A stretch of DNA of 57,354 bases, from NCBI GenBank assembly GCA_947449875.1, contig CANFSY010000006.1:1-57354 (forward strand). The letters are read 5' to 3'. The notes under the pieces were generated by a model. The model saw only the letters and a program-made list of their open reading frames with translations, made no database searches and was not told the origin of the DNA. This stretch comes from Paracoccaceae bacterium. Lineage in GTDB: Bacteria; Pseudomonadota; Alphaproteobacteria; Rhodobacterales; Rhodobacteraceae. A program made the translations under genes and the position numbers. Of the stretch, positions 43,310 through 54,148 are shown one piece after another. The stretch's first letter is position 1. Each line of letters begins with the position of its first letter.

Positions 43310-45685
43310 ATGGCTAAGGATTTCGGAATTGGCGCGGAAGCCAAACGCACCGAAGACATCCGCTACCTGACCGGGGCGGGCAATTACACCCATGACGTGA
43401 ACGTACACGGCCAAGCCTATGCGGTCTTTGTGCGCTCTAACATGGCCCATGCGCGGATCAAATCGGTGGGCGCTGCCGCAGCCGAAGGGATGCCGGGCGT
43501 TCTGGCCGTGTTCACCGGCGAAGATTTCAAAGACGTGGGCGGCAATCCGGCTGGCTGGTTCATTGGCTCGCGCGACGGCTCGCCGATGAAAGAACCCAAG
43601 CGTCCGGTTCTGGCACATGGCAAGGTGCGCCATGTGGGCGACGCTTACGCCGCCGTGATCGCGCAAACCTATATGGAAGCCAAAGACGCCGCCCAAGCCG
43701 TGGCAGACGCGTCTGAATTCGAAGAACTGCCCGCCATCATCGACATGGCGCAAGCTTTGGCCGACAGCTCGAACCGCGTGCATGACGAGATCGCCGACAA
43801 CCAGTGCTTTGACTGGGGCTGGATCGAAGACAACCGCGCGAAAGTGGATGCCGCCATCAAGGCTGCCCCCCATGTCACCACGCTGGAACTGGTCAACAAC
43901 CGCCTGATCCCGAACGCCATGGAACCGCGCGCCTCGATCGGCGAGTACAATCCGGGCACGGGCGATTACAAGCTGACCACCACCAGCCAGAACCCCCACC
44001 TAACGCGCCTTCTGGTCGCGGCCTTTGTGCTGGGTATTCCGGAAAACAAACTGCAAGTCGTGGCCCCCGATGTGGGCGGCGGCTTTGGGTCGAAAATCTA
44101 TCACTACGGCGAAGAGGCTTTGGTGCTGGCAGCGGCCAAGAAGATCAAAAAGCCGGTCAAATGGGTGGCAGAGCGGTCGGAAAGCTTCCTGTCGGATGCG
44201 CATGGCCGCGACCATGTCACCAAGATTGAACTGGCCTGCGAAAAAGACGGCACCTTCATCGCGTTTCGCACCGAAACCATGGCAAACGTTGGCGCGTACC
44301 TTTCGAACTTCTCGACCGTGACGCCCACCTTCTTGCACGGCACGCTGATGGCAGGCCCCTACAAGGTGCCCAATGTCTATGTGAACGTCAAAACCGTCTT
44401 CACCAACACCGCCCCCGTCGACGCCTATCGCGGCGCAGGCCGCCCCGAGGCGACCTATAGCCTTGAGCGTGTGGTGGATCAGATGTGCCGCGAGCTGGGC
44501 CTTGACCCGTTCGAGGTGCGCCGCAAGAACTTTATCACGACCGACATGTTCCCCTACACAACCCCCGCCGGTCTGGCCTATGACGTGGGCAACTACCACG
44601 CCACGCTGGACAAGGCGATTGAACTGGCCGATGTGGCGGGCTTTGAAAAACGCCGTGCAGCTTCTGCCGCCAAAGGCAAGCTGCGCGGTCTGGGCCTGTC
44701 AACGTGGATCGAGGCGTGCGGGATTGCTCCGTCTAACTTGGTTGGCATCCTTGGGGCCCGCGTTGGACTATACGATGCGGCAACTGTGCGGGTGAACCCC
44801 ACGGGCAATGTGTCGGTCATGGTCGGCGCGCACAGCCACGGTCAAAGCCACGAGACAGTCTTTGCGCAGATCATTTCTGACATGTTCGGCATTCCGATGT
44901 CGTCAGTGGATATCGTGCACGGCGATACGGCCAAGATCCCCTTCGGGATGGGGTCCTATGGCTCGCGCTCGCTGGCGGTTTGCGGACAGGCTATGGCCAA
45001 TGCCGCCGACAAAGTGATCGCCAAGGGCAAAAAGATCGCCGCCCACATGCTGGAAGCGACCGAGGCCGAGATTGTCTTTTCAGACGGGGTCTTTGCCGTG
45101 TCGGGCACCAACCGGTCTAAAACCTTCGGCGAAATCGCGTTTTCGGCCTATGTCCCGCACAACTATCCGCTGGCCACACTGGAACCGGGCTTGGAAGAAA
45201 CCGCCTTTTACGATCCGGCGAACTTCACCTATCCCGCCGGCACCTATCTGTGCGAGGTCGAGGTGGATGCCGACACCGGCAAGGTTGATGTGTGCAACTT
45301 CACCTGTGCCGATGACTTTGGCAATGTGATGAACCCCATGGTCGTGCGCGGACAGGTGCACGGCGGTGTGGTGCAAGGCATTGGCCAAGCCCTGCTGGAA
45401 CACGGTGTTTATGACGAGAATGGCCAGCTTTTGTCGGGCAGCTACATGGATTACACCATGCCGCGCGCCGATGATGTGCCCTTTGTCACGGTTGACCATT
45501 CCTGCGTCACCCCGTGCAGCCATAACAAGCTGGGCGTGAAGGGCTGCGGCGAAGCGGGGGCGATTGGCTCGCCTCCGGCGGTGGTGAATGCCGTGCTAGA
45601 TGCCTTGAACCGGGCTGGTCACAAGATTGCCCATATCGACATGCCCCTGACGCCCTCGCGCGTCTGGTCGGCGATGAACGCGTAA
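43310..45685 (+). CDS. coxL: Molybdenum hydroxylase large subunit, form II CO-dehydrogenase-like (CoxL)
   Basis: A 791-residue xanthine-oxidase-family subunit that binds molybdopterin cytosine dinucleotide. The active-site loop reads AYRGAGR at 372-378, the form II signature; form I CO dehydrogenase has AYxCSFR with the copper-binding cysteine. The conserved C-terminal [17 protein letters not shown] holds the catalytic glutamate. [17 protein letters not shown] and [15 protein letters not shown] are further cofactor motifs. CO oxidation is not proved for form II; another substrate is as likely. No coxD/E/F maturation genes are seen. It is 14 bases after coxS. Confidence 0.92.
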   Translation: MAKDFGIGAEAKRTEDIRYLTGAGNYTHDVNVHGQAYAVFVRSNMAHARIKSVGAAAAEGMPGVLAVFTGEDFKDVGGNPAGWFIGSRDGSPMKEPKRPVLAHGKVRHVGDAYAAVIAQTYMEAKDAAQAVADASEFEELPAIIDMAQALADSSNRVHDEIADNQCFDWGWIEDNRAKVDAAIKAAPHVTTLELVNNRLIPNAMEPRASIGEYNPGTGDYKLTTTSQNPHLTRLLVAAFVLGIPENKLQVVAPDVGGGFGSKIYHYGEEALVLAAAKKIKKPVKWVAERSESFLSDAHGRDHVTKIELACEKDGTFIAFRTETMANVGAYLSNFSTVTPTFLHGTLMAGPYKVPNVYVNVKTVFTNTAPVDAYRGAGRPEATYSLERVVDQMCRELGLDPFEVRRKNFITTDMFPYTTPAGLAYDVGNYHATLDKAIELADVAGFEKRRAASAAKGKLRGLGLSTWIEACGIAPSNLVGILGARVGLYDAATVRVNPTGNVSVMVGAHSHGQSHETVFAQIISDMFGIPMSSVDIVHGDTAKIPFGMGSYGSRSLAVCGQAMANAADKVIAKGKKIAAHMLEATEAEIVFSDGVFAVSGTNRSKTFGEIAFSAYVPHNYPLATLEPGLEETAFYDPANFTYPAGTYLCEVEVDADTGKVDVCNFTCADDFGNVMNPMVVRGQVHGGVVQGIGQALLEHGVYDENGQLLSGSYMDYTMPRADDVPFVTVDHSCVTPCSHNKLGVKGCGEAGAIGSPPAVVNAVLDALNRAGHKIAHIDMPLTPSRVWSAMNA

Positions 45686-45699
45686 GGGGGAGCAAAAAG

Positions 45700-46491
45700 A
45701 TGCAAAACTTCGATTTCGTGAAACCTTCCAGCGTGGCAGATGCCGTGGCAGCCTTGGCACAATCGGGCGCGCAAGCCTTGTCGGGCGGGCAGACTTTGAC
45801 GCCCACGATGAAGCAACGTCTGGCCACGCCGGATGTGCTGGTCAGCCTGACCGGCATTGCCGAGCTGAAGGGTGTGAAGCAAAACGGCGCCACCTTGTGG
45901 GTTGGGGCGGCAACGCCCCACGCACAGGTCGCCAAAGACGCGGCCAGCGTCTTTGCGGGGCTGGCGGGCCTTGCGGGTGGCATCGGCGATCCGGCTGTGC
46001 GCAACCGCGGCACGATTGGCGGTTCTATCGCCAACAACGATCCGGCGGCGTGCTATCCTTCGGCCGTGCTGGGGTCAGGGGCGACCGTGATCACCAACAA
46101 ACGCCGGATTGCGGCGGATGATTACTTCACCGGCATGTTCTCGACCGCGCTGGCAGAGGGCGAGATTGTCACCGCCGTGGAATTCCCCATTCCCAAGCGC
46201 AGCGCCTATGCCAAGTTCAACCAACCCGCCAGCCGCTTTGCCCTGACGGGGGCCTTTGTGGCGCAAGCCGCCGACGGATCGGTGCGCGTGGCGATCACGG
46301 GGGCGTCAAACAACGGCGTCTTCCGCTGGAAAGCCGCCGAGGCGGCGTTGAGCGCCAACTTCTCGGCCAGCGCTTTGGCGGGGTTGACGGTGGATGCAAC
46401 CGACATGATCGCCGACCTGCACGGCACGGCAGAATACCGCGCCAATCTGGTCAAGGTGATGACAGGCCGCGCGGTGACCTCGGCGCGCTAA
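45700..46491 (+). CDS. coxM: Molybdenum hydroxylase medium subunit, FAD-binding (CoxM-like)
   Basis: A 263-residue FAD-binding subunit. FAD motifs are ALSGGQTLTPTMKQRL and NRGTIGGSIANNDPAACYP; the C-terminal CO-dehydrogenase flavoprotein domain ends RAVTSAR. It takes electrons from CoxS and passes them to the respiratory chain. GGGGGAGC lies before the ATG, 14 bases after coxL. It ends the operon just before a terminator. Confidence 0.93.
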   Translation: MQNFDFVKPSSVADAVAALAQSGAQALSGGQTLTPTMKQRLATPDVLVSLTGIAELKGVKQNGATLWVGAATPHAQVAKDAASVFAGLAGLAGGIGDPAVRNRGTIGGSIANNDPAACYPSAVLGSGATVITNKRRIAADDYFTGMFSTALAEGEIVTAVEFPIPKRSAYAKFNQPASRFALTGAFVAQAADGSVRVAITGASNNGVFRWKAAEAALSANFSASALAGLTVDATDMIADLHGTAEYRANLVKVMTGRAVTSAR

Positions 46492-46510
46492 GCCCCGTAA
46501 CAGACGTGCA

Positions 46511-46538
46511 AACGCCCGGGGGAAACCTCGGGCGTTTT
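46511..46538 (+). terminator. Rho-independent terminator of the cox operon
   Basis: AACGCCCGGGG pairs with CCTCGGGCGTT around GAAA (one G-T pair), then TT. It lies 20 bases past the coxM stop and about 70 bases before smc. Confidence 0.85.
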
Positions 46539-46609
46539 GCTTTGGGCATGGTTGGTTGACTTGGGCGCAGGCTTGGCAAAGATAGGGCGCATTGGCAGAA
46601 AGGGATCCG

Positions 46610-49600
46610 ATGCGCCTGACGCGGCTGCGGCTGAACGGCTTTAAAAGCTTTGTCGATCCCACCGATCTGATGATTCTGGAGGGGTTGACCGGTGTTGTCG
46701 GCCCCAACGGCTGCGGCAAATCCAACCTGCTCGAGGCGTTGCGCTGGGTGATGGGCGAAAACCGCCCCTCTGCCATGCGCGGCGGCGGGATGGAGGATGT
46801 GATCTTTAACGGCTCTGGCGGGCGCGGGGCGCGGCATTTTGCCGAAGTGTCGCTGGTCATCGACAATCAGGACCGGTTGGCCCCGTCGGGCTTTAACGAT
46901 GCCGACACGATCGAAGTGGTGCGCCGCATCACGCGCGATGCGGGGTCAGCCTATAAGGCCAATGCCAAAGACGTGCGCGCCCGCGATGTGCAGATGTTGT
47001 TTGCCGATGCCTCGACCGGATCACACTCGCCCGCTTTGGTGCGGCAGGGGCAGATTACCGAACTGATCAACGCCAAGCCCAAGGCGCGGCGGATGATCTT
47101 GGAAGAAGCGGCAGGGATCAGCGGCCTATACCAGCGCCGCCACGAGGCCGAACTGCGCCTGTCAGCGGCAGAGCAGAACCTGCTGCGGGTCGATGACGTG
47201 CTGGAAGGGTTGGCCCAACAGCTTTCCACCCTGACGCGGCAGGCCAAGCAGGCGGCGCGCTACCGCGAGATCGGCACCGAATTGCGCCACACCGAAGGCA
47301 GGCTGTTGTACAGCCGCTGGCGCGAGGCCGACGTGGCGCGGGCCGCGGCGGAATATGCCCTGCGCCAACGCCTGTCAGCCGCAGCCCAAGCCGAACTGGC
47401 CGCCCGCTTTGCCGCCAAGGGCCGCGCCGAAGCCGAAGGCGACATTGCGCCGCGCCGCGAGGAGGAAGCCGTCGCCGGTGCCATTCTGCAACGCCTGATC
47501 CTGCAGCGCGAGGCCCTTGCCACCGAAGAGACTCGGGCCTTGGCCACGATCGAAACGCTCAAATCCCGCATCTTGCAGATGGGCCGCGACGGCGAGCGGG
47601 AAGGCGCGCTGAACCGCGATGCTGCCGAGATGATCGAACGGCTGGAGTGGGAGATAGACCAGCTTTTGCGCGCCAGCGAAGGCCAAGACGACCGCCTGTC
47701 AGACGCAGCCGACCTTGCGCGCGCCGCCGCCAGCGACCTTGGCGCACGCGAAGGCGATTTGGCCCAAGCCACCGAAGACGCCGCCCGCTTGGCCGCACGC
47801 CACCAATCCGCTGAACGCTTGGTGGCCGACAACCGCAAAGCGTTGGAGCGGTCGCAAGACGAAGCCGCGCGGGCCGAGACTGCCGTGCAAACCGCCCAAA
47901 ATACCCTTGCCACCGCCGTAGAAGCCGCCGAGGCCGCAACCGAAGCGCAAGAAGATGCCCTTGCCATGGCCGAAGCCGCCGAAGACTCGCTGATCCGCGC
48001 CGAAGAGGCCCGCGCCACGGCCCAAACCCTAGAAGCCCAAGCCCGCGCTGTCAGGTCCGGGGCCGAAGGCGAAGCCAACGCCCTACGCGCCGAAGTGGCC
48101 GCCCTTGCCCGCCTTGTGCAGCGCGAAGCGCAAGCAGGCCAGCAATTGCTAGACCAGCTAGAGGTCGAGCCGGGCTATGAATCCGCCCTTGGCGCGGCCT
48201 TTGCCGACGATCTGCGCACAGCCGAAGTGGCGGGGGATGCCGGATCAGGCTGGGTGCGGCTTGATGCCTTTGATCCGTCCCAACCCTTGCCGCAAGGGGC
48301 AGCGCCCTTGGCCCGCCATGTCGGCGCCCCCGATGTGCTGGCGCGGCGGCTGTCGCAGACCGGCTTGGTAGAGGCCGCCGATGGCGCGCGCCTGCAAACC
48401 TTGCTTGGCCCCGGCCAAAGGCTGGTCAGCCGCGCGGGCGATCTGTGGCGGTGGGATGGGTTTCGCGCTGCGGCGGCAGATGCACCATCAGCCGCAGCGG
48501 CGCGGTTGCGGCAGTTGAACCGGCTAGTACAGGTCAAGCGCGATCTGGAAGAGGCGGCGGCCAAAGCCAGTGGTGCCGCCCAAGCGCATGACGCCCTGCA
48601 AACAAGGCTGGCCGATGCCGCCCGCGCCGATCAACTGGCCCGCGACCAGCGGCGCACGGCGGATCAGCGCGTGACCGAAGCCAACCGCGCCGCCACCCGT
48701 GCCGAAGGCGAAAGCTCTATCGCGGCGGGAAGACTAGAAGCCGCCCTTGCCGCTGTGGCCCGCTACACCGACGATGCCACCCTTGCCCGCGCGCGTCTGG
48801 CAGAGGCCGAAGCAGGCCTGCAAGATTTGAGCGATCTGGCCGCAGCGCGGGCTTTGGTCGAAGACATGCGCGAAGCCGTCGAAAGCGCGCGCAGCGCCAT
48901 GATGACCCGCCGCGCGTCCTATGACGAATTAAAGCGCGAGGGTGACGCGCGGCTGCGCCGTCGGCAAGAGGCTGTCAAAGAGCTTTCCGGCTGGAAGCAC
49001 CGCCAAGACACCGCCACCAAACGCTCCTTAGAACTGGCCGAACGCCGCCAAGAGACGGAAGACGACCTTGCCGAAGCCATGGCCCTGCCCGAAGACATCG
49101 CAGAGCGCCGCGACGATCTGGCCGAGGCCATCGCCACAGCCGAAGCGCGCCGCTCTGTTGCAGCAGACTCCTTGGCCGAGGCCGAAGCCCTGCTGCGCCA
49201 AGCCCAAGACGGCGAACGCGACGCCGAACGCACCGCGAGCGAGGCCCGCGAAGCCCGCGCGCGGGCCGAAGTACAGCAAGACGCCGCCCGCGCTGCCGTC
49301 ACCCAAGCCGCCGAACGCATCACCCAAGACCTTGGCGCGACCCCCGATCAGCTTTTGGACACTTTGGGCTTTGACCCCGACCGGATGCCCGATGCCGATG
49401 CCTTGGAAACCGACGTGAACCGCCTTAAGCGCCAGCGCGAGGCTTTGGGGGCCGTGAACCTGCGCGCTGAAGAGGATGCCAAGGCGGTGTCGGGCGAATA
49501 TGACGCGCTGGTGGCCGAAAAGATCGACCTTGAAGAGGCGATCAAGAAACTGCGCGCCGGAATTGCAGGGCTGAACCGCGAAGGGCGCGAACGGCTTTTG

Positions 49601-50065
49601 ACCGCCTTTGAACAGGTCAACGCCAACTTCGCCACGCTTTTCACCCACCTGTTCGGCGGGGGCGAGGCGCGGTTGGTCATGGTCGAAAGCGACGATCCGT
49701 TAGAAGCGGGGCTAGAGATCATGTGCCAACCCCCCGGCAAGCGGCTGTCGACACTGTCGCTGCTGTCAGGCGGCGAACAAACCCTTACTGCGCTTGCGCT
49801 GATTTTCGGCGTCTTTCTGGCCAACCCCGCCCCGATCTGCGTGCTGGACGAGGTGGACGCGCCCTTGGACGACGCCAATGTCACCCGCTTTTGCGACCTG
49901 ATGGACGAAATGCGCCGCCGCACCGAAACCCGCTTTTTGGTCATCACCCACCACGCCGTCACGATGAGCCGGATGGACCGCCTGTTTGGCGTGACAATGG
50001 CCGAGCACGGGGTCAGCCAACTGGTCAGCGTTGATTTAAACCGTGCAGCGGCGATGGTGGGCTAG
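46610..50065 (+). CDS. smc: Chromosome segregation protein SMC
   Basis: A 1151-residue SMC ATPase that organises and separates the chromosome. Walker A is GPNGCGKSN (31-39). A first coiled coil runs to about 500, a hinge domain covers about 510-640 (AFADDLRTAEVAG...LARRLSQTGLVEAADGARL), and a second coiled coil runs to about 930. The ABC signature LSGGEQ is at 1052-1057 and Walker B VLDEVDAPLDDANV follows. AGAAAGGGA before the ATG decides the start; a TTG six codons earlier is not supported. Its TAG shares CTAG with the gene on the other strand. Confidence 0.95.
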   Translation: MRLTRLRLNGFKSFVDPTDLMILEGLTGVVGPNGCGKSNLLEALRWVMGENRPSAMRGGGMEDVIFNGSGGRGARHFAEVSLVIDNQDRLAPSGFNDADTIEVVRRITRDAGSAYKANAKDVRARDVQMLFADASTGSHSPALVRQGQITELINAKPKARRMILEEAAGISGLYQRRHEAELRLSAAEQNLLRVDDVLEGLAQQLSTLTRQAKQAARYREIGTELRHTEGRLLYSRWREADVARAAAEYALRQRLSAAAQAELAARFAAKGRAEAEGDIAPRREEEAVAGAILQRLILQREALATEETRALATIETLKSRILQMGRDGEREGALNRDAAEMIERLEWEIDQLLRASEGQDDRLSDAADLARAAASDLGAREGDLAQATEDAARLAARHQSAERLVADNRKALERSQDEAARAETAVQTAQNTLATAVEAAEAATEAQEDALAMAEAAEDSLIRAEEARATAQTLEAQARAVRSGAEGEANALRAEVAALARLVQREAQAGQQLLDQLEVEPGYESALGAAFADDLRTAEVAGDAGSGWVRLDAFDPSQPLPQGAAPLARHVGAPDVLARRLSQTGLVEAADGARLQTLLGPGQRLVSRAGDLWRWDGFRAAAADAPSAAAARLRQLNRLVQVKRDLEEAAAKASGAAQAHDALQTRLADAARADQLARDQRRTADQRVTEANRAATRAEGESSIAAGRLEAALAAVARYTDDATLARARLAEAEAGLQDLSDLAAARALVEDMREAVESARSAMMTRRASYDELKREGDARLRRRQEAVKELSGWKHRQDTATKRSLELAERRQETEDDLAEAMALPEDIAERRDDLAEAIATAEARRSVAADSLAEAEALLRQAQDGERDAERTASEAREARARAEVQQDAARAAVTQAAERITQDLGATPDQLLDTLGFDPDRMPDADALETDVNRLKRQREALGAVNLRAEEDAKAVSGEYDALVAEKIDLEEAIKKLRAGIAGLNREGRERLLTAFEQVNANFATLFTHLFGGGEARLVMVESDDPLEAGLEIMCQPPGKRLSTLSLLSGGEQTLTALALIFGVFLANPAPICVLDEVDAPLDDANVTRFCDLMDEMRRRTETRFLVITHHAVTMSRMDRLFGVTMAEHGVSQLVSVDLNRAAAMVG

Positions 50066-50949
50066 TTTTGGCCCAAAGACAGGGTATGCGCGCGCAGCCA
50101 CGCCAGAAAACCGCGCGGGTTGCCTTTCCACTTGTTCAATTCGGCCGCCGAAATGGGCAGTCCCACATGCGGGCGTTGCGGTTTGAACAAAGCGCGGCGA
50201 ATCTCGTACAGCAGGAGGCCCTGCCGCAACGTCGCCGCCAGTTTGTTGGCGATCTGATAGGCCCGCGAGTTTTGACCCGTAAAATGGATGGGCACAATCG
50301 TGGCCCCGGATTTGGTGATCATCTTATGGGTGAACACGTTCCATTCCGCCTCAATCGCGGGGCCAAACCATGTTTGCGAACACGCCACCTTGCCCGCCGG
50401 AAACAGAATCACCAATCCCCCCGCCGCCAAATGCGCCATGGTCAAATCGCGCATCTGCAAGCCCAACTCGCGCGAGTTTTCCTCATGCGGGAAGGGGACA
50501 GGGATCATGAATTCTTCAATTTCGGGAATGCCCGTCAACAGGCTGCGCGTCAGAATGCGAAAGTCTGGCCGCACACGGCTGACCAATTCGCCCATGATCA
50601 TGCCATCGACCAGCCCATGCGGGTGGTTTGCCACCACAACCACCGGCCCCGTTGCGGGAATGCGGGCGATTTCTTCGGGCGGCGTGTCGATGCGAATGCC
50701 CATATGCGCCACGGCTTTTGACCAAAAGGTCACACCAACCGGCGCGCCGGATTTTTCAAAGCTGCGGATCATTTGCAGCAGTTTGACCTTGGCGGTGATC
50801 CATTCAATCGCGCGGATGGTGACGACCTTGGCCGGATTGGTGAAGGTGCCCGCATACGACAGGCGGCGCATGTCGTATTTGTTGGCCACCTCGACCTTGC
50901 GGGTGGCTTTCGCAACCGCTTGCGGTTTGGGTGTTTGCGTTTGCGTCAC
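50062..50949 (-). CDS. Lysophospholipid acyltransferase family protein
   Basis: A 295-residue PlsC-like acyltransferase. The acyltransferase block I is VVVVANHPHGLVDGMIM, with H-x5-D spacing as in hemolysin-type relatives. Block III is LVILFPAGKVACSQTWFG. One hydrophobic stretch lies near the N-terminal third. The family acylates lysophosphatidate or ornithine-lipid precursors, so the product is uncertain. GTG at 50949 is chosen as start (GGCGGA upstream, 28 bases past the HPr stop); an ATG at 51009 inside ptsH is an alternative. Last gene of the chvI-to-HPr string, tail to tail with smc. Confidence 0.8.
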   Translation of the reverse strand: MTQTQTPKPQAVAKATRKVEVANKYDMRRLSYAGTFTNPAKVVTIRAIEWITAKVKLLQMIRSFEKSGAPVGVTFWSKAVAHMGIRIDTPPEEIARIPATGPVVVVANHPHGLVDGMIMGELVSRVRPDFRILTRSLLTGIPEIEEFMIPVPFPHEENSRELGLQMRDLTMAHLAAGGLVILFPAGKVACSQTWFGPAIEAEWNVFTHKMITKSGATIVPIHFTGQNSRAYQIANKLAATLRQGLLLYEIRRALFKPQRPHVGLPISAAELNKWKGNPRGFLAWLRAHTLSLGQN

Positions 50950-50977
50950 GAGCCGTCCGCCTTCCTTTGCAAACCGC

Positions 50978-51247
50978 TCAGCGGTCTTCGCCAAAGCGAT
51001 CGGCCACAAGAGCGGTCAGCGCTACACCAAGCGCCTCGGCCTGCGGGCCGCTGGTTTCCACCTCAATAGTGGTTCCGCGCGAGGCTGCCAACATCAAAAG
51101 CCCCATGATGCTGTCGCCCGACACGGTCATGTCTTCGCGGGTCACTTGGGCGTTTGCGTCAAACTCTTCTACCACCTCGACAAATTTGGCAGAAGCGCGG
51201 GCGTGCAGGCCCTTTTCATTGATGATCAAGAGCGAAAGTTGGGCCAT
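50978..51247 (-). CDS. ptsH: HPr-family phosphocarrier protein
   Basis: An 89-residue HPr. The PEP-dependent phosphorylation site is His15 in KGLHARASAKF. Ser46 in VSGDSIMGLLML is the regulatory site phosphorylated by HPr kinase, encoded two genes away. In proteobacteria lacking sugar permeases such HPr proteins serve as signalling carriers. It follows EIIA by three bases. No EI gene is in the window. Confidence 0.93.
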   Translation of the reverse strand: MAQLSLLIINEKGLHARASAKFVEVVEEFDANAQVTREDMTVSGDSIMGLLMLAASRGTTIEVETSGPQAEALGVALTALVADRFGEDR

Positions 51248-51250
51248 GTG

Positions 51251-51649
51251 TCAGGCCCCCACGCCCAGATCAAGACTGTTGATGTATTTTCGACCCGCTT
51301 CCAAAGCGGCGGCGACCGCTTCATTCACGGGCAAAGCGCGGGATTTGGCGAGTTTGATCAGCATGGGCAGATTGGCCCCGTAAACGATCCGCCGTTCAGA
51401 CCCCGCACAGCCCGCCATCAGCGACAGGTTCGACGGCGAGCCGCCAAACATATCGGTCACGACCACGACCCCTTCGCCGTGGTCGACCGCATTGGCCGCA
51501 GCGCAGATTTCGGCCTGCTTTTGATCGCGGTTGCAGTCATCTTCAATCGAGATGGCCCGCATATCGCTTTGCTTGCCCACAACGTGTTCAACAGCCAAGA
51601 GATACTCTCTGGCCAGACCCCCGTGTGCGACGATGACAACTCCGATCAC
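51251..51649 (-). CDS. PTS EIIA component, mannose (Man) family
   Basis: A 132-residue EIIA-Man domain. The phosphorylated histidine is His9 in [27 protein letters not shown] and [12 protein letters not shown] are typical. It lacks EIIB, EIIC and EIID partners here, as in the regulatory PTS of alphaproteobacteria. Its ATG overlaps the rapZ stop (ATGA). Confidence 0.9.
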   Translation of the reverse strand: MIGVVIVAHGGLAREYLLAVEHVVGKQSDMRAISIEDDCNRDQKQAEICAAANAVDHGEGVVVVTDMFGGSPSNLSLMAGCAGSERRIVYGANLPMLIKLAKSRALPVNEAVAAALEAGRKYINSLDLGVGA

Positions 51650-52578
51650 CCGCGACCTACCCCTGTTTCGCCCCTGATCCCATCCGGCATCGGCGAGGTT
51701 CCCCGCCGCTCCAGCTCTCGGTGACGTTTTGACACCTGCCAGCCGGCTTCTGCAAGCACTTTGGCCAATTTTTCTGCAACTGCAACAGAGCGGTGTTGCC
51801 CGCCGGTGCAGCCAAAGCCGATTGTCAGGTGGGCTTTGCCCTCTTGCAGCTGGGCAGGAAGCAGAATGAACAGCATTTCTTGCAGTTTTTCGAAGAAAGC
51901 AGAAAAATTCGGGTCGCCCTGCACATAGGCTGCAACTTGCGGATCACGGCCGTCTTTTTCGCGCAAAGCGGGCACCCAATGCGGGTTTCCCAAGAATCGG
52001 CAGTCAAACACCATGTCAACGCCGCGCGGCAGGCCGCGCTTGTAGCTGAAACTTTGCACCGAAATCGCCAACTGCGCCTCGGTACCTTGGGCGAACCACA
52101 GGCCGATTTCCGCCTTTAGGTCATGGGGCGACAGGTCGGAGGTATCAATCAGATGGTCGGCGCGCACCCGAACGGGCGCCAAAAGGTCAATCTCGCGGTC
52201 GATTCCCTCGCCGGGGGACAGGGTCTCGGCCAAGGGGTGGCGGCGGCGGGTTTGGGTGTAGCGGCTTTGCAAAATGCCCGCCGCGCAATCAAGATACAGC
52301 ACCTCTAGGATCACGCGCGGGTCACGGGTCAGCCGATCAATCAGCTCAATCGCGGCGGCGGCGCTGAAATCGCGGTTGCGCACGTCAAGGCCCAAGGCAA
52401 GCGGGCGACCCAGCGGCGGGCCATCCAGCAGGCGGGGAATCAGGCTAAGGGGCAGGTTGTCGATCACCTCGTAGCCCATATCCTCTAGCGCGTGAAACGC
52501 GGTTGAGCGGCCAGCACCGGAAGGTCCGGTGACCAGAACAAGGCGGTGCAGGCTAAGATGCTCAGCAGGGTCGATCAT
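51646..52578 (-). CDS. rapZ: RNase adapter protein RapZ (YvcJ family)
   Basis: A 310-residue protein with a P-loop, [10 protein letters not shown] (17-26), and a C-terminal domain with [22 protein letters not shown]. In E. coli RapZ binds GlmZ RNA and guides RNase E to control amino-sugar synthesis. Whether it does so in alphaproteobacteria is not known; its tie to hprK-HPr-EIIA suggests a signalling role. The start at 52578 follows AAAGG; a 14-codon upstream start would overlap hprK. Confidence 0.92.
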   Translation of the reverse strand: MIDPAEHLSLHRLVLVTGPSGAGRSTAFHALEDMGYEVIDNLPLSLIPRLLDGPPLGRPLALGLDVRNRDFSAAAAIELIDRLTRDPRVILEVLYLDCAAGILQSRYTQTRRRHPLAETLSPGEGIDREIDLLAPVRVRADHLIDTSDLSPHDLKAEIGLWFAQGTEAQLAISVQSFSYKRGLPRGVDMVFDCRFLGNPHWVPALREKDGRDPQVAAYVQGDPNFSAFFEKLQEMLFILLPAQLQEGKAHLTIGFGCTGGQHRSVAVAEKLAKVLAEAGWQVSKRHRELERRGTSPMPDGIRGETGVGRG

Positions 52579-52589
52579 CGGGGCCTTTG

Positions 52590-53009
52590 TCAGGCGAAGC
52601 GTTGGCCCTTTAGATAGCATAGAATCGCCGCAGGAAAATGGGGCTGCGCTACGGCCAGCACCAAAGGCACACTTATCCCCAGAAGAGTAACCTGCCGTTC
52701 GGGGGGCAGACGGGCGGGTTCGGTCTGATCCAGATCAATCACCAAGGCGATTTTTGCATGGCCCGCAAAGGGCATTTGCAGCAAACCAAGGCCGCGCGCT
52801 TCGATCAGGCCGTGGAGTGTGGCGGGGGGGCGGGCGATCAGGTCTTCCCCCGTCACCGTCAGTTCGGTGCGGTCGTCTGCCACAAGTTCCGCGCCATAAG
52901 CCATCAACTGCAAGGCCAGCGCCGATTTGCCCGCCCCTGACCGGCCCAGAATCAGCGCGCCGCGCCCTTGAACGGCAACGCAACTGGCATGCAGGATATG
53001 TTCGCTCAT
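52590..53009 (-). CDS. hprK: HPr kinase/phosphorylase, short alphaproteobacterial form
   Basis: A 139-residue HprK C-terminal domain. The P-loop is GRSGAGKS (22-29) and the later [11 protein letters not shown] strand carries the acidic phosphorylase residues. The N-terminal half of Gram-positive HprK is absent, as in other alphaproteobacteria. It phosphorylates HPr on Ser46, which the ptsH product here keeps. The ATG overlaps the chvG stop (ATGA). It ends 11 bases before rapZ. Confidence 0.92.
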   Translation of the reverse strand: MSEHILHASCVAVQGRGALILGRSGAGKSALALQLMAYGAELVADDRTELTVTGEDLIARPPATLHGLIEARGLGLLQMPFAGHAKIALVIDLDQTEPARLPPERQVTLLGISVPLVLAVAQPHFPAAILCYLKGQRFA

Positions 53010-54148
53010 ACCGGCAGCCCGACCACAAAGCGCGCACCCAAGGGCGCGGCGCGGGGGTCGGCCCCGTCGGCGCGAATGTTTTCGGCCCAGATCACGCCGC
53101 CATGCGCCTCGACAATCTGCTTCGAGATGGCAAGACCAAGGCCGGAATGATTGCCAAAGTCGGCGTCGGGGCGTTCGGAATAAAAGCGTTGAAACACCTT
53201 GGTCAGGGCCTGTTCGGGAATGCCCGGCCCAGTGTCTTCGACCACGATCAACACCCGATTGTCCCGCCTGCGCGCCCAGATGCGCACGGCATCGCCCCGA
53301 CCGCAGAAGGAAATGGCATTGGTGATCAGATTGACAAACACTTGGGCCAAGCGCGCCTCGATCCCGACCAAATTCAGCGGGTGATCGGGGAAGTCTGTGA
53401 TCAGGTCAACCTCTTTCCACTGCGCTTGGGTCGACAGATGATCGGTCAGGCTGATCAGGGTCTTGCGCAGGTTGAACGGCTCTTCCTCTTCCTTGACCAG
53501 ATCGGATTCAAGGCGCGAGGCGGATGAGATATCGCTGACCAAACGGTCCAACCGGCGGACATCGTGGTCGATGACATCCAAAAGCTTGTCGCGCTGTTCA
53601 ACCTTTGTCACCATGCGCAAAGAACCCACGGCAGACCGCAGACTGGCAAGGGGGTTCTTGATTTCATGGCTGACATCGGCGGCGAAGTGTTCGTTGGCGT
53701 CGATTCGGTCGCACAGCGCGGTGACCATGCTGCGCAAGGCGACTGACAGGCGGCCAATCTCGTCAGGGCGGTCTGACAGGTCAGGAATCCACACCCGCCC
53801 GGGTGCCATGGGCCGCCCCCCCGGACCCCGCCCCATTTCGGCGGCCATGGCAAGGGCTGCCAAGGGGCGGGTGATGGCCAGCCCCAAAGCCAGCGACAAA
53901 GCGGTGCACATCACAATGGCGGCGGCAAAGACCAGCCAGATCAGTTCCGGCTCTGGCCGCAGCAGATTGAATGCCAAGAACCCTGTCATAACAATCGCCA
54001 GCACCGACAGGTTGGCCAAAACCAGCTTGGCCGTCAAAGGCACGCGCTTCCAAGACAGCCAGCCCACCCCAAGCCTAGCCCAATCCGGTTGGTAGTGCGG
54101 CCTTGCGCCATGCGCCTTGGGCGAATCGGGGTCAAAAACGGCTGTCAT
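53006..54148 (-). CDS. chvG: Sensor histidine kinase, ChvG-related, without a periplasmic domain
   Basis: A 380-residue kinase. Two membrane segments at about 39-62 and 69-92 are joined by only a few residues (RPEPEL). A HAMP-like region follows, then the H-box [20 protein letters not shown] with His161. The N-box [16 protein letters not shown] and GLGLAI form the ATPase domain. ChvG (ExoS) of rhizobia is about 550-600 residues and has a large periplasmic domain between its membrane segments, which binds ExoR; here that domain is missing. Pairs with chvI (ATGA overlap), followed by hprK (ATGA). Confidence 0.85.
   Translation of the reverse strand: MTAVFDPDSPKAHGARPHYQPDWARLGVGWLSWKRVPLTAKLVLANLSVLAIVMTGFLAFNLLRPEPELIWLVFAAAIVMCTALSLALGLAITRPLAALAMAAEMGRGPGGRPMAPGRVWIPDLSDRPDEIGRLSVALRSMVTALCDRIDANEHFAADVSHEIKNPLASLRSAVGSLRMVTKVEQRDKLLDVIDHDVRRLDRLVSDISSASRLESDLVKEEEEPFNLRKTLISLTDHLSTQAQWKEVDLITDFPDHPLNLVGIEARLAQVFVNLITNAISFCGRGDAVRIWARRRDNRVLIVVEDTGPGIPEQALTKVFQRFYSERPDADFGNHSGLGLAISKQIVEAHGGVIWAENIRADGADPRAAPLGARFVVGLPV

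Noticed and set aside
42247-46491. Form I aerobic CO dehydrogenase
   Set aside because: The large subunit lacks the cysteine of the AYxCSFR loop and the gene order is S-L-M rather than M-S-L.
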